64,000 nt of DNA from Calliopsis andreniformis (Eukaryota; Arthropoda; Insecta; Hymenoptera; Andrenidae): positions 4,712,001 to 4,776,000 of the forward strand of contig NW_027480450.1 in the NCBI RefSeq assembly GCF_051401765.1. The letters run 5' to 3'. Shown in pieces: positions 13,601 to 26,329 of the stretch; position 1 is the stretch's first letter; every line of letters starts with the position of its first letter. Both the position numbers and the translations under genes were made by a program. The notes beneath the pieces are model-generated. The model saw nothing but the letters and a program-made list of their open reading frames with translations. It ran no database searches and was not told the DNA's origin.

Positions 13601-13717
13601 TCCTCAGTCTTCAGACCTCAAACATCAATACTCAACCCTCAGGCCTCGTCCTCAATCCGCAACGCTCAATCCTCAACCCTCAATCCTCAATCATCAATCC
13701 TCAATCTTCAATAGTCT
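10601..13717 (+). repeat. Mosaic of A-block modules, no gene
   Basis: This is heptamer sequence without a clean long duplication. A blocks start at 11,068, 11,424, 11,787 (TGAATATCC, with CAGGTTTC) and 12,332, and a B block with CAATTCGCAG starts at 13,022. The first 700 bp resemble 8,000-8,700. I see no unique sequence. Confidence 0.85.
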
Positions 13718-14864
13718 ATCCTCAATCCTCAATCCCCAATCCTCAATACTCAAACATCAATACTCAATTCTCAATACTCAATAGAATATCCTGAATTCTC
13801 AGGATTCAATACTCAAACATCAATCCTCAAACATCAGCCCTCATCCTCAATCCTCAATCCTCAATCCTCAATCCTCAATATTCAATCCTCAATACTCAAC
13901 CTTCAATCCTCAATACTCAATCTTCAATCCTCAATGCTCAATCGTCAATCCTCAATTCTCAATCCTCAATCCTCAGTCCTCAGACCTCAAACATCAATGC
14001 TCAACCCTCAGTCCTCGTCCTCAATCCGCAACCCTCAATCCTCAACCCTCAATCCTCAATCATCAATATTCAATCTTCAATACTCAATCCTCAATACCCA
14101 ATCCACAATCCTCAATCGTCAATCTTCAATCTTCAATACTCAATCTTCAATCCTCAATCCTCAATCCTCAATACTCAATCCTCAGTCCTCAATCCTCAAT
14201 CATCAATCCTCAATACTCAATCTTCAATCCTCAATCCTCAGTCCTCAAACCTCAATTCTGAATCCTCAATACTCAAACTTCAACCCTCAATCCTCAGTCC
14301 TCAATACTAAGCCATCAATCCTCAATTCTCAATACTCAATAGAATATCCTGAATTCGCAGGATTCAATACTCAAACCTCAATCCTCAACCCTCAGCCCTC
14401 ATCCTCCATCCTCAATACTCAATCCTCAATCCTCAATGTTCAATCAGCAATACCCAATCCGCCATCTACAATCCTCAATCCTCAATCATCAATCCTCAAT
14501 CCCCAATCCTCAATCCTCAGTCCTCAGACCTCAATCCTGTATCCTCAACCGTGAAACAAAAAATCTTCAGCCATCAGTCCTCAACAATCAGTTGTCAATA
14601 CTCAATCCTCAATAGAATATCCTTAATTCACAGTTTTGAATACTCAATACTCAATCTGCAATCTTCAAATCTCTATCCACAAACATCAATTCTCATCACT
14701 CAACCCTCAACACTCAGTCCTCAATCTTCAATCCCCAATCCTCAATCCTCAATCTTCATTCCTCAATACTCGATCATCAATCCTCAATCCTCAATCCTCA
14801 ACCCTCAACACTCAATCCTCTATCCTCAATCTTCAATCCTCAATCCCCAATCCTCAACCCTCAA

Positions 14865-15025
14865 TCTTGAATCCTCAATAATCAATCTCCAATCCTAGAT
14901 CCTCAATCCCCAATCCACAATCCTTAATCCTCAACCCTCAATCCTCAATCCTCAAGCCTCTGCCCTCAATCCTCAATTCTCAATCCTCAATCCGCAATTC
15001 TCAATCCTCAATTCTCAGTCATCAA
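14865..15025 (+). repeat. Landmark block C (type copy)
   Basis: A milder landmark: TCAATCT, TGAATCC, TCAATAA, then CCAATCC, TAGATCC (centre 14,894), CCAATCC and TTAATCC, often ending in TCAATGC, TCAAGCC and TCAGTCC. I see it only from about 14.9 to 59.8 kb, for example near 17,852, 18,180, 18,598, 21,210, 29,363, 38,608, 45,307, 48,476, 52,965 and 59,727. It is in perfect 7-bp register. It carries in-frame stops and therefore ends many of the artefactual open frames. Confidence 0.82.
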
Positions 15026-15475
15026 TCCGTAATCTTCAATACTCAATCGTCAAACTTCAATCCTCAATACACAATCTTCAGTCCCCAATCCTCAATCCTC
15101 AATCCTCAATTCTCAATCCTCAATCATCAATCCTCAACCTTCAATACTCAATCCTCAATCCTCGTTCCTCAAGCCTCAATCCTCAACCCTCAGTCCTCAT
15201 CCTCAATTTTCAATTCTCAATCCTCAATCCTCAATCCTCAATCTTGAATCCTCAATAATCAATCTCCAATCCTAGATCTTCAATCCGCAATCCTCAATCC
15301 TTAATCCTCAATTTTCAATCCTGAATCTCCAGTCCTCAATCTTAAATCCTCAATCTCCAGTCCTCAATCTTCAATCCTCCATGCTCAGTCCTCAATCCTC
15401 AATCCTCAATCCTCAATCCTCAAACCTCAATATTCAACACAAAACCCTCAACCATCAATCCCCAATACTCAGCCA

Positions 15476-16517
15476 TCAATCCTCAATTCTCAATACTCAA
15501 TAGAATATCCTGAAATCTCTTGTTTCAGTACCCAATCCACAATATTCAATAATCAAATCTCAATCCTCAAACATCAATTCTCAACACTCAACCCTCAACA
15601 CTCAGTCCTCTCTCTTCAATCCTCCATCCTCAACCCTCAATCCTCAAGCGTCGATCCTCAATCCTCAATCCTCAATCCTCAATCCTCAATCTTCAAACCT
15701 CAATACTCAATCTTCATTCCTCAATCCTCAATCCTCAACCCTCAATACTCAATCATCAATACTCAATCTTCAATCCGCAATTCTCAATCCTCAATCATCA
15801 ATCCTCAATCGTCAATATTCAACACGCAACCCTCAACCATCAATCCTCAATACTCAATCATTAATTCTCAATTCTCAATACTCAATATAATATCCTGAAT
15901 TCTCATGTTTCAATACTCAATCCGCAATATTCAATAATTAAATCTCAATCCTCAATCATCAATTCTCAACATTCAATCCTCAACACTCAGTCCTCTCTCT
16001 TCAATCCTCCATCCTCAGTCCTCAATCCTCAACCGTCAATCCTCAATTCTCAATACTCAATAGAATATCCTGAAATCTCATGTTTCAATACCCAATCCAC
16101 AATATTCAATAATCAAATCTCAATCCTCAAACATCAATTCTCAACACTCAACCCTCAACACTCAGTCCTCTCTCTTCAATCCTCCATCCTCAACCCTCAA
16201 TCCTCAAGCGTCGATCCTCAATCCTCAATCCTCAATCCTCAATCCTCAATCTTCAAACCTCAATACTCAATCTTCATTCCTCAATCCTCAATCCTCAACC
16301 CTCAATACTCAATCATCAATACTCAATCTTCAATCCGCAATTCTCAATCCTCAATCATCAATCCTCAATCGTCAATATTCAACACACAACCCTCAACCAT
16401 CAATCCTCAATACTCAATCATTAATTCTCAATTCTCAATACTCAATATAATATCCTGAATTCTCATGTTTCAATACTCAATCCACAATATTCAATAATTA
16501 AATCTCAATCCTCAATC
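15476..16517 (+). repeat. Nested direct repeat, offset 560 bp, E blocks
   Basis: About 482 bp at 15,476-15,957 recurs at 16,036-16,517, an offset of 560 = 80 heptamers. Each copy has an E block (15,503 and 16,063) and a variant E block with ATAATATCC. The two differ at several bases: CTCTTGTTTCAGTA versus CTCATGTTTCAATA, CACGCAACC versus CACACAACC, and TCCGCAATATT versus TCCACAATATT. The same differences are preserved in the second 6,316-bp copy (21,792-22,833), so this duplication is the older event. Confidence 0.88.
16063..16215 (+). repeat. Landmark block E (type copy)
   Basis: Begins GAATATCC like A and B, then TGAAATC, TCATGTT, CCAATCC, ACAATAT, TCAATAA, and ends with the same ACA-TCAATTC and TCAACAC units as B, followed by TCTCTCT and TCAAGCG. 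Other copies are at 15503, 21819, 22379, 27924, 31151 and 33401. Partial forms with ATAATATCC are near 15,888, 16,448, 22,204 and 22,764. A later subtype with CATGG(A/C/T) and CTATAC or CTGTAC is at 49705, 53307, 53650 and 60545. Shared head and tail show that A, B and E descend from one ancestral block. Confidence 0.83.
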
Positions 16518-19500
16518 TTCAATCCTCAATCCTCAATCCTCAATCCACAATCCTCAATCCTCAACCCTCAGTCGTCAGTCTTCAATCCTCAATACTCAAT
16601 ATTCAATTCTCAATCCTCAATTCTCAATCCACAATCCTCGTTCTTCAATCCTCAATACCCAATCCTCAATCTTCAATCCTCAATCCTCAATCCTCAATCC
16701 TCAATCCTCAACCCTCAGTCCTCAGTCCTCAAATCTCAATCCCGAATCCTCAATCCTGAATCCTCAATCTTCAAACCTCAATCCACAAACATCAATTCTC
16801 ATCACTCGACCCTGAGCACTCAGTCCTCAATATTCAATCCTCAATCCTCAATCCTCAATCTTCAATCCTCAATACTCAACCTTCAATCCTCAATCCTCAA
16901 TTCTCAGTCCTCAATACACAATCCTCAATCGTCAATCCTCAATCCGCAATCGTCAATCTTCGATCCTCAATCCACAACCCTCAATCCTCAATCCTCAATC
17001 TTGAATCCACGATACTCAATCTTCAATCCTCAATCCTCAATCCTCAATCCTCAATCCTCAATCCTCAATTTCAACCCTCAATACTCAATATTCAATCCTC
17101 AATCCTCAATCCTCAATCCTCAATCCTCATTCTTCAAACCTCAATACCCAATCCACAATCTTCAATCCCCAATCCTCAATCCCCAATCCTCAATTCTCAA
17201 TCCTCAATCCTCAATCCTCAGACCTCAAACGTCAATACTCACCCCTCAGTCCTCGTCCTCAATCCACAACCATCAATCCTGAATCCTCAATCTTCAATCA
17301 TCAATATTCAATCTTCAATCCTCAATCCTCAATCCTCAGTCCTCAAACCTCAATCCTGAATCCTCAATCCTGAATCCTCAATCTTCAGCCATCAGTCCTC
17401 CACAATCAGTTGTCAATACTCAATCCTCAATAGAATATCCTCAATTCACAGTTTTGAATACTCAATACTCAATCTGCAATCTTCAAATCTCTATCCACAA
17501 ACATCAATTCTCATCACTCAACCCTCAACACACAGTCCTCAATCTTCAATCCTCAATCCTCAATCCTCAATCTTCATTCCTCAATACTCAATCTTCAATA
17601 CTCAATCCTCAATTCCCAATCCTCAATACTCAATACACAATCGTCAATCCGCAATCCCAAATCCTCTATCTTTAACACTCAATCCTCAATCCTCAATCCT
17701 CAATCCTCAATCTTCAATCCTAAATACTCAATCTTCAATCCTCAATCCTCAATCCTCAACCCTCAACCCTCAATCCTCTATCCTCAATCTTCAATCCTCA
17801 ATCCTCAATCCTCAACCCTCAATCTTGAATCCTCAATAATCAATCTCCAATCCTAGATCCTCAATCCCCAATACACAATCCTTAATCCTCAATCCTCAAT
17901 CCGCAATCCTCAATCCTCAATTCTCAGTCACCAATTCTCAATCTTCAATACTCAATCGTCAAACTTCAATCCTCAATACACAATCTTCAATCCCCAATCC
18001 TCAATCCTCAATCCTCAATCCACAATCCTCAATCATCAATCCTCAACCTTCAATACTCAATCCTCAATCCTCGTTCCTCAAACCTCAATCCTCAACCCTC
18101 AGTCCTCATCCTCAATTTTTAATTCTCAATCCTCAATCCTCAATCCTCAATCTTGAATCCTCAATAATCAATCTCCAATCCTAGATCTTCAATCCGCAAT
18201 CCTCAATCCTTAATCCTCAATCTTCAATCCTCAATCTCCAGTCCTCAATCTTCAATCCTCAATATCCAGTCCTCAATCTTCAATCCTCCATGCTCATTCC
18301 TCAGTCCTCAAGCCTCAGTCCTCAATCGTCAATCCTCAATCATCAATCCTCAATCCTCAGTCATGAATACTAAATCTTCAATACTCAATCCTCAATCCTC
18401 AATCCTCAATCCTCAATCCTCAGTCATCAATCCTCAGTCTTCAATACTCAATCGTCAATCCTCAGTCCTCAATCCTCAATCCACAATCCTCGTTCCTCAA
18501 ACCTCAATCCTCAGCCCTCAGTCCTCATCCTCAATTCTCAATTCTCAATCCTCAATCCTCAATCCTCAATCTTCATTCCTCAATAATCAATAACCAATCC
18601 TAGATCCTCAATCCACAATCCTCAATCCTTAATCCTCAATCTTCAATTCTCAAGCCCCAGTCCACAATATTCAATCCTCAATGCTCAATCCTCAATCCTC
18701 AATCCTCAATCCTCAGTCCTCAATCTTCAACCCTCAAACCTCAAACCTCAATCCTCAACCGTCAGTTCTCGTCCTCAATCTTCAATCCTTAATCCCCAAT
18801 CCTCAATCTTCAATCCTCAATACTCAATCTTCATTCCTCAATCCTCAATCCTCAATCCTCAGTCATCAATCCTCAATCTTCAATACTCAATCGTCACTCC
18901 TAAGTCCTCAATCCTCTATACTCAATCCTCGTTCCTCAAACCTCTATCCTCAACCCTCAGTCCTCATCCTCAGTTCTCAATTCTCAATCCTTAACCCTCA
19001 ATCCTGAATCTTCAATCCTCAATAATCGATCTCCAATCACAGATCCTCAATTCCCAATCCTCAGTCCTTAATCCTCAATCTTCAATCCTCAATCCCCAGT
19101 CCTCAACCTTCAATCCTCAATGCTCAACCCTCAATCCTCAATCCTCAGTCCTCAATCCTCAATCCTCATACCTCAAACCTCAATCCTCAACAGTTAGTCC
19201 TCGTCCTCAATTCTCAAACCTCAATCCACAATCATCAATACTCAATCTTCAAACCTCAATCTTCAATCCTCAATACTCAATCTTCAATCCTCAATCCTCG
19301 ATTCTCAATGCACAATACTCAATCCTCAATCGTCAATCCTCAATCCTCAAACCTCAATCCTCAATCCTCAGCCATCAATCCTCAATCTTCAATACTCAAT
19401 CGTCAATCCTCAGTCCTCAATCCTCAATCCTCAATCCTCGTTCCTCAAGCCTCAATCCTCAACCCTCAGTCCTCATCCTCAGTTATCAGTTCTCAGTTCT

Positions 19501-20033
19501 CAATCCTCAATCCTCAATCCTCAAGCTTGAATCCTCAATAGTCAATCTCCAATCCTAGATACTCAATCCTCAATCATCAATCCTCAATCCACAATCTTCA
19601 ATCCGCAGTCCCAAATCCTCAATCTTCAATCCTCAATCCTCAATCCTCAATCCTCAATCCTCAATCCTCAAACTTCGATCCTCAATACTCAATCTTCAAT
19701 CCTCAATCCTCAATCCTCAATCCTCAATCCTCAATCATCAATCCTCAACCTTCAATACTCAATTCTCAATCGTCGTTCCTCAATCCTCAATCCTCAACCC
19801 TCAGTCCCAATCCTCAATTTTCAATTCTCAATCCTCAATCCTCAATCCTCAATCTTGAATCCTCAATAATCAATCTCCAATCCTAGATCCTCAAACCCCA
19901 ATCCTCAATCCTTAATCCTCAATCTTCAATCCTCAATCTCCAGCCCACAATCGTCAATCCTCGATCTCCAGTCCTCAACCTTCGATCCTCCATGCTCAAT
20001 CCTCAATCCTCAATGCTCAATCCTCAATACTCA

Positions 20034-23000
20034 ATCCTCAATCCTCAATCCCCAATCCTCAATACTCAAACATCAATACTCAATTCTCAATACTCAATAG
20101 AATATCCTGAATTCTCAGGATTCAATACTCAAACATCAATCCTCAAACATCAGCCCTCATCCTCAATCCTCAATCCTCAATCCTCAATCCTCAATATTCA
20201 ATCCTCAATACTCAACCTTCAATCCTCAATACTCAATCTTCAATCCTCAATGCTCAATCGTCAATCCTCAATTCTCAATCCTCAATCCTCAGTCCTCAGA
20301 CCTCAAACATCAATGCTCAACCCTCAGTCCTCGTCCTCAATCCGCAACCCTCAATCCTCAACCCTCAATCCTCAATCATCAATATTCAATCTTCAATACT
20401 CAATCCTCAATACCCAATCCACAATCCTCAATCGTCAATCTTCAATCTTCAATACTCAATCTTCAATCCTCAATCCTCAATCCTCAATACTCAATCCTCA
20501 GTCCTCAATCCTCAATCATCAATCCTCAATACTCAATCTTCAATCCTCAATCCTCAGTCCTCAAACCTCAATTCTGAATCCTCAATACTCAAACTTCAAC
20601 CCTCAATCCTCAGTCCTCAATACTAAGCCATCAATCCTCAATTCTCAATACTCAATAGAATATCCTGAATTCGCAGGATTCAATACTCAAACCTCAATCC
20701 TCAACCCTCAGCCCTCATCCTCCATCCTCAATACTCAATCCTCAATCCTCAATGTTCAATCAGCAATACCCAATCCGCCATCTACAATCCTCAATCCTCA
20801 ATCATCAATCCTCAATCCCCAATCCTCAATCCTCAGTCCTCAGACCTCAATCCTGTATCCTCAACCGTGAAACAAAAAATCTTCAGCCATCAGTCCTCAA
20901 CAATCAGTTGTCAATACTCAATCCTCAATAGAATATCCTTAATTCACAGTTTTGAATACTCAATACTCAATCTGCAATCTTCAAATCTCTATCCACAAAC
21001 ATCAATTCTCATCACTCAACCCTCAACACTCAGTCCTCAATCTTCAATCCCCAATCCTCAATCCTCAATCTTCATTCCTCAATACTCGATCATCAATCCT
21101 CAATCCTCAATCCTCAACCCTCAACACTCAATCCTCTATCCTCAATCTTCAATCCTCAATCCCCAATCCTCAACCCTCAATCTTGAATCCTCAATAATCA
21201 ATCTCCAATCCTAGATCCTCAATCCCCAATCCACAATCCTTAATCCTCAACCCTCAATCCTCAATCCTCAAGCCTCTGCCCTCAATCCTCAATTCTCAAT
21301 CCTCAATCCGCAATTCTCAATCCTCAATTCTCAGTCATCAATCCGTAATCTTCAATACTCAATCGTCAAACTTCAATCCTCAATACACAATCTTCAGTCC
21401 CCAATCCTCAATCCTCAATCCTCAATTCTCAATCCTCAATCATCAATCCTCAACCTTCAATACTCAATCCTCAATCCTCGTTCCTCAAGCCTCAATCCTC
21501 AACCCTCAGTCCTCATCCTCAATTTTCAATTCTCAATCCTCAATCCTCAATCCTCAATCTTGAATCCTCAATAATCAATCTCCAATCCTAGATCTTCAAT
21601 CCGCAATCCTCAATCCTTAATCCTCAATTTTCAATCCTGAATCTCCAGTCCTCAATCTTAAATCCTCAATCTCCAGTCCTCAATCTTCAATCCTCCATGC
21701 TCAGTCCTCAATCCTCAATCCTCAATCCTCAATCCTCAAACCTCAATATTCAACACAAAACCCTCAACCATCAATCCCCAATACTCAGCCATCAATCCTC
21801 AATTCTCAATACTCAATAGAATATCCTGAAATCTCTTGTTTCAGTACCCAATCCACAATATTCAATAATCAAATCTCAATCCTCAAACATCAATTCTCAA
21901 CACTCAACCCTCAACACTCAGTCCTCTCTCTTCAATCCTCCATCCTCAACCCTCAATCCTCAAGCGTCGATCCTCAATCCTCAATCCTCAATCCTCAATC
22001 CTCAATCTTCAAACCTCAATACTCAATCTTCATTCCTCAATCCTCAATCCTCAACCCTCAATACTCAATCATCAATACTCAATCTTCAATCCGCAATTCT
22101 CAATCCTCAATCATCAATCCTCAATCGTCAATATTCAACACGCAACCCTCAACCATCAATCCTCAATACTCAATCATTAATTCTCAATTCTCAATACTCA
22201 ATATAATATCCTGAATTCTCATGTTTCAATACTCAATCCGCAATATTCAATAATTAAATCTCAATCCTCAATCATCAATTCTCAACATTCAATCCTCAAC
22301 ACTCAGTCCTCTCTCTTCAATCCTCCATCCTCAGTCCTCAATCCTCAACCGTCAATCCTCAATTCTCAATACTCAATAGAATATCCTGAAATCTCATGTT
22401 TCAATACCCAATCCACAATATTCAATAATCAAATCTCAATCCTCAAACATCAATTCTCAACACTCAACCCTCAACACTCAGTCCTCTCTCTTCAATCCTC
22501 CATCCTCAACCCTCAATCCTCAAGCGTCGATCCTCAATCCTCAATCCTCAATCCTCAATCCTCAATCTTCAAACCTCAATACTCAATCTTCATTCCTCAA
22601 TCCTCAATCCTCAACCCTCAATACTCAATCATCAATACTCAATCTTCAATCCGCAATTCTCAATCCTCAATCATCAATCCTCAATCGTCAATATTCAACA
22701 CACAACCCTCAACCATCAATCCTCAATACTCAATCATTAATTCTCAATTCTCAATACTCAATATAATATCCTGAATTCTCATGTTTCAATACTCAATCCA
22801 CAATATTCAATAATTAAATCTCAATCCTCAATCTTCAATCCTCAATCCTCAATCCTCAATCCACAATCCTCAATCCTCAACCCTCAGTCGTCAGTCTTCA
22901 ATCCTCAATACTCAATATTCAATTCTCAATCCTCAATTCTCAATCCACAATCCTCGTTCTTCAATCCTCAATACCCAATCCTCAATCTTCAATCCTCAAT

Positions 23001-26000
23001 CCTCAATCCTCAATCCTCAATCCTCAACCCTCAGTCCTCAGTCCTCAAATCTCAATCCCGAATCCTCAATCCTGAATCCTCAATCTTCAAACCTCAATCC
23101 ACAAACATCAATTCTCATCACTCGACCCTGAGCACTCAGTCCTCAATATTCAATCCTCAATCCTCAATCCTCAATCTTCAATCCTCAATACTCAACCTTC
23201 AATCCTCAATCCTCAATTCTCAGTCCTCAATACACAATCCTCAATCGTCAATCCTCAATCCGCAATCGTCAATCTTCGATCCTCAATCCACAACCCTCAA
23301 TCCTCAATCCTCAATCTTGAATCCACGATACTCAATCTTCAATCCTCAATCCTCAATCCTCAATCCTCAATCCTCAATCCTCAATTTCAACCCTCAATAC
23401 TCAATATTCAATCCTCAATCCTCAATCCTCAATCCTCAATCCTCATTCTTCAAACCTCAATACCCAATCCACAATCTTCAATCCCCAATCCTCAATCCCC
23501 AATCCTCAATTCTCAATCCTCAATCCTCAATCCTCAGACCTCAAACGTCAATACTCACCCCTCAGTCCTCGTCCTCAATCCACAACCATCAATCCTGAAT
23601 CCTCAATCTTCAATCATCAATATTCAATCTTCAATCCTCAATCCTCAATCCTCAGTCCTCAAACCTCAATCCTGAATCCTCAATCCTGAATCCTCAATCT
23701 TCAGCCATCAGTCCTCCACAATCAGTTGTCAATACTCAATCCTCAATAGAATATCCTCAATTCACAGTTTTGAATACTCAATACTCAATCTGCAATCTTC
23801 AAATCTCTATCCACAAACATCAATTCTCATCACTCAACCCTCAACACACAGTCCTCAATCTTCAATCCTCAATCCTCAATCCTCAATCTTCATTCCTCAA
23901 TACTCAATCTTCAATACTCAATCCTCAATTCCCAATCCTCAATACTCAATACACAATCGTCAATCCGCAATCCCAAATCCTCTATCTTTAACACTCAATC
24001 CTCAATCCTCAATCCTCAATCCTCAATCTTCAATCCTAAATACTCAATCTTCAATCCTCAATCCTCAATCCTCAACCCTCAACCCTCAATCCTCTATCCT
24101 CAATCTTCAATCCTCAATCCTCAATCCTCAACCCTCAATCTTGAATCCTCAATAATCAATCTCCAATCCTAGATCCTCAATCCCCAATACACAATCCTTA
24201 ATCCTCAATCCTCAATCCGCAATCCTCAATCCTCAATTCTCAGTCACCAATTCTCAATCTTCAATACTCAATCGTCAAACTTCAATCCTCAATACACAAT
24301 CTTCAATCCCCAATCCTCAATCCTCAATCCTCAATCCACAATCCTCAATCATCAATCCTCAACCTTCAATACTCAATCCTCAATCCTCGTTCCTCAAACC
24401 TCAATCCTCAACCCTCAGTCCTCATCCTCAATTTTTAATTCTCAATCCTCAATCCTCAATCCTCAATCTTGAATCCTCAATAATCAATCTCCAATCCTAG
24501 ATCTTCAATCCGCAATCCTCAATCCTTAATCCTCAATCTTCAATCCTCAATCTCCAGTCCTCAATCTTCAATCCTCAATATCCAGTCCTCAATCTTCAAT
24601 CCTCCATGCTCATTCCTCAGTCCTCAAGCCTCAGTCCTCAATCGTCAATCCTCAATCATCAATCCTCAATCCTCAGTCATGAATACTAAATCTTCAATAC
24701 TCAATCCTCAATCCTCAATCCTCAATCCTCAATCCTCAGTCATCAATCCTCAGTCTTCAATACTCAATCGTCAATCCTCAGTCCTCAATCCTCAATCCAC
24801 AATCCTCGTTCCTCAAACCTCAATCCTCAGCCCTCAGTCCTCATCCTCAATTCTCAATTCTCAATCCTCAATCCTCAATCCTCAATCTTCATTCCTCAAT
24901 AATCAATAACCAATCCTAGATCCTCAATCCACAATCCTCAATCCTTAATCCTCAATCTTCAATTCTCAAGCCCCAGTCCACAATATTCAATCCTCAATGC
25001 TCAATCCTCAATCCTCAATCCTCAATCCTCAGTCCTCAATCTTCAACCCTCAAACCTCAAACCTCAATCCTCAACCGTCAGTTCTCGTCCTCAATCTTCA
25101 ATCCTTAATCCCCAATCCTCAATCTTCAATCCTCAATACTCAATCTTCATTCCTCAATCCTCAATCCTCAATCCTCAGTCATCAATCCTCAATCTTCAAT
25201 ACTCAATCGTCACTCCTAAGTCCTCAATCCTCTATACTCAATCCTCGTTCCTCAAACCTCTATCCTCAACCCTCAGTCCTCATCCTCAGTTCTCAATTCT
25301 CAATCCTTAACCCTCAATCCTGAATCTTCAATCCTCAATAATCGATCTCCAATCACAGATCCTCAATTCCCAATCCTCAGTCCTTAATCCTCAATCTTCA
25401 ATCCTCAATCCCCAGTCCTCAACCTTCAATCCTCAATGCTCAACCCTCAATCCTCAATCCTCAGTCCTCAATCCTCAATCCTCATACCTCAAACCTCAAT
25501 CCTCAACAGTTAGTCCTCGTCCTCAATTCTCAAACCTCAATCCACAATCATCAATACTCAATCTTCAAACCTCAATCTTCAATCCTCAATACTCAATCTT
25601 CAATCCTCAATCCTCGATTCTCAATGCACAATACTCAATCCTCAATCGTCAATCCTCAATCCTCAAACCTCAATCCTCAATCCTCAGCCATCAATCCTCA
25701 ATCTTCAATACTCAATCGTCAATCCTCAGTCCTCAATCCTCAATCCTCAATCCTCGTTCCTCAAGCCTCAATCCTCAACCCTCAGTCCTCATCCTCAGTT
25801 ATCAGTTCTCAGTTCTCAATCCTCAATCCTCAATCCTCAAGCTTGAATCCTCAATAGTCAATCTCCAATCCTAGATACTCAATCCTCAATCATCAATCCT
25901 CAATCCACAATCTTCAATCCGCAGTCCCAAATCCTCAATCTTCAATCCTCAATCCTCAATCCTCAATCCTCAATCCTCAATCCTCAAACTTCGATCCTCA

Positions 26001-26329
26001 ATACTCAATCTTCAATCCTCAATCCTCAATCCTCAATCCTCAATCCTCAATCATCAATCCTCAACCTTCAATACTCAATTCTCAATCGTCGTTCCTCAAT
26101 CCTCAATCCTCAACCCTCAGTCCCAATCCTCAATTTTCAATTCTCAATCCTCAATCCTCAATCCTCAATCTTGAATCCTCAATAATCAATCTCCAATCCT
26201 AGATCCTCAAACCCCAATCCTCAATCCTTAATCCTCAATCTTCAATCCTCAATCTCCAGCCCACAATCGTCAATCCTCGATCTCCAGTCCTCAACCTTCG
26301 ATCCTCCATGCTCAATCCTCAATCCTCAA
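20034..26329 (+). repeat. 6,316-bp tandem duplication, copy 2
   Basis: Second copy, with all landmarks displaced by 6,316: A at 20,100 and 20,658, B at 20,931 and 23,749, E at 21,819 and 22,379. The junction with copy 1 lies in 20,014-20,033, where TCAATGC replaces the TCAAGCC found at 26,326. Apparent identity with copy 1 means either a very recent duplication, recent gene conversion, or an assembly duplication. Confidence 0.92.

Larger units (their letters stand above)
13718..20033 (+). repeat. 6,316-bp tandem duplication, copy 1
   Basis: This is the largest unit in the window. Copy 1 and copy 2 can be aligned at offset 6,316 from 13,718/20,034 to 20,013/26,329. Every stretch I compared is identical, including rare variants such as GTGAAACAAAAAATC at 14,551 and 20,867. 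It holds A blocks at 13,784 and 14,342, B at 14,615 and 17,433, four E-type blocks at 15,503-16,448, and C blocks near 14,894, 15,272, 17,852 and 18,180. The length is not a multiple of 7, as expected if it carries 6-mers; I have not counted all of them. Confidence 0.93.

Noticed and set aside
14551..14898. Frame starting ATGAAACAA-like (GTGAAACAAAAAATC region) as a small gene
   Set aside because: It looks like a bacterial start at first sight, but it is a variant of the usual pre-B-block phrase (compare 28,877) and runs straight into heptamers.
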